Shown here in pieces: positions 63,740 to 64,000 of a DNA stretch of 64,000 nt. The stretch comes from Vombatus ursinus (taxonomy: Eukaryota; Chordata; Mammalia; Diprotodontia; Vombatidae). Position numbers and translations under genes: made by a program. Below the pieces are notes generated by a model. It had not been told where the DNA came from and did no database searches. It worked only from the letters and a program-made list of their open reading frames with translations. Location of the stretch: NCBI RefSeq assembly GCF_900497805.2, contig NW_020948983.1:17847029-17911028 (forward strand), written 5' to 3'. Every line of letters begins with the position of its first letter. Position 1 is the first letter of the stretch.

Positions 63740-64000
63740 CTGTAGTCTACAATCCAATTAAAGTGGACTTCTCTCAGTGCCTCACCCATAACATTTCATC
63801 CTCCTTTCTCTGTCACTTTGTACTTGCTATGTTCCATGTCTGGAATGTACTCCCTCTTTATCTCCACCTCAAAGGTTCTCTTTTCTTTTGAGATGCTGTT
63901 CAAGTTTTACCTTCTACATGAAGCCTTCCCTGATCCTTGCAATTACTAGTGCCCTCCCAAACTACGTTGTATTTACTAGCTTTACATTTATTCTCTAGAT
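63740..64000 (+). mobile_element. second L2 LINE 3' fragment, runs off the window
   Basis: 'gctatgttccatgtctggaa tgtactccc', 'caagttttaccttctacatg aagccttccctgatcc' restart the L2 3' region directly after the previous copy's tail. Confidence 0.75.

Noticed and set aside
52000-64000. 3' exons of AS3MT, the upstream neighbour in human
   Set aside because: No methyltransferase motif or matching exon could be recognised on either strand. The gene, if syntenic, lies beyond the window.

Overview
The window is nuclear DNA of a marsupial; I cannot resolve the species. The evidence is the repeat content. It carries many tRNA-derived SINEs of the 'gggcagctaggtggcgcagtgg' type, SINEs with an RTE/BovB-like tail, L1-related LINE ends known to me from marsupial genomes, and dense old L2 and MIR. 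The L2 and MIR copies still show reading-frame or core homology, as expected in a slowly evolving, repeat-rich metatherian genome.

The only protein-coding gene I can support is CNNM2, a cyclin-M magnesium-homeostasis membrane protein, on the minus strand. Its first coding exon is 49321-50932, 537 codons plus one base. It ends at a clean GT splice donor. The exon sits in a CpG island of about 49430-51310, with promoter-type features reaching about 51420. Everything from 49320 down to position 1 reads as the 5' part of the very long CNNM2 intron 1. Everything above about 51400 is upstream flank. From memory, human CNNM2 also has a very large first intron and AS3MT as its upstream neighbour; no AS3MT exon is recognisable here.

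Layout. 1-7 kb: L2, L1 and MIR debris, including a 5'-end L1 fragment and an L2 copy turned into a tandem array broken by a 10-N gap. 7.5-9.9 kb: repeat-poor intron. 10-15 kb: four LINE 3' ends in one orientation, an L2, a CR1/L3-like piece and a retroviral pol fossil. 15-18.6 kb: mostly unassigned intron with one exon-like segment at 18396-18536. 18.6-36 kb: a mosaic of L1-like ORF2 ends, tRNA SINEs, L2 and MIR, several with target-site duplications. 36-49 kb: longer repeat-poor stretches with scattered insertions. 49.3-51.4 kb: CNNM2 exon 1 and promoter. 52-64 kb: upstream flank with L2, MIR, microsatellites, an L1 ORF1 piece, and a long decayed L2 (61.4-63.7 kb) that still shows reverse-transcriptase motifs.

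No second gene system, CRISPR array, tRNA gene or rRNA is visible. The most useful leads are an overlapping upstream ORF and start-codon choice at CNNM2, an exon-like segment in intron 1, an unresolved tandem array, and several nested insertions. Repeat names rest on recognition by eye; all repeat limits are approximate unless a target duplication is given.
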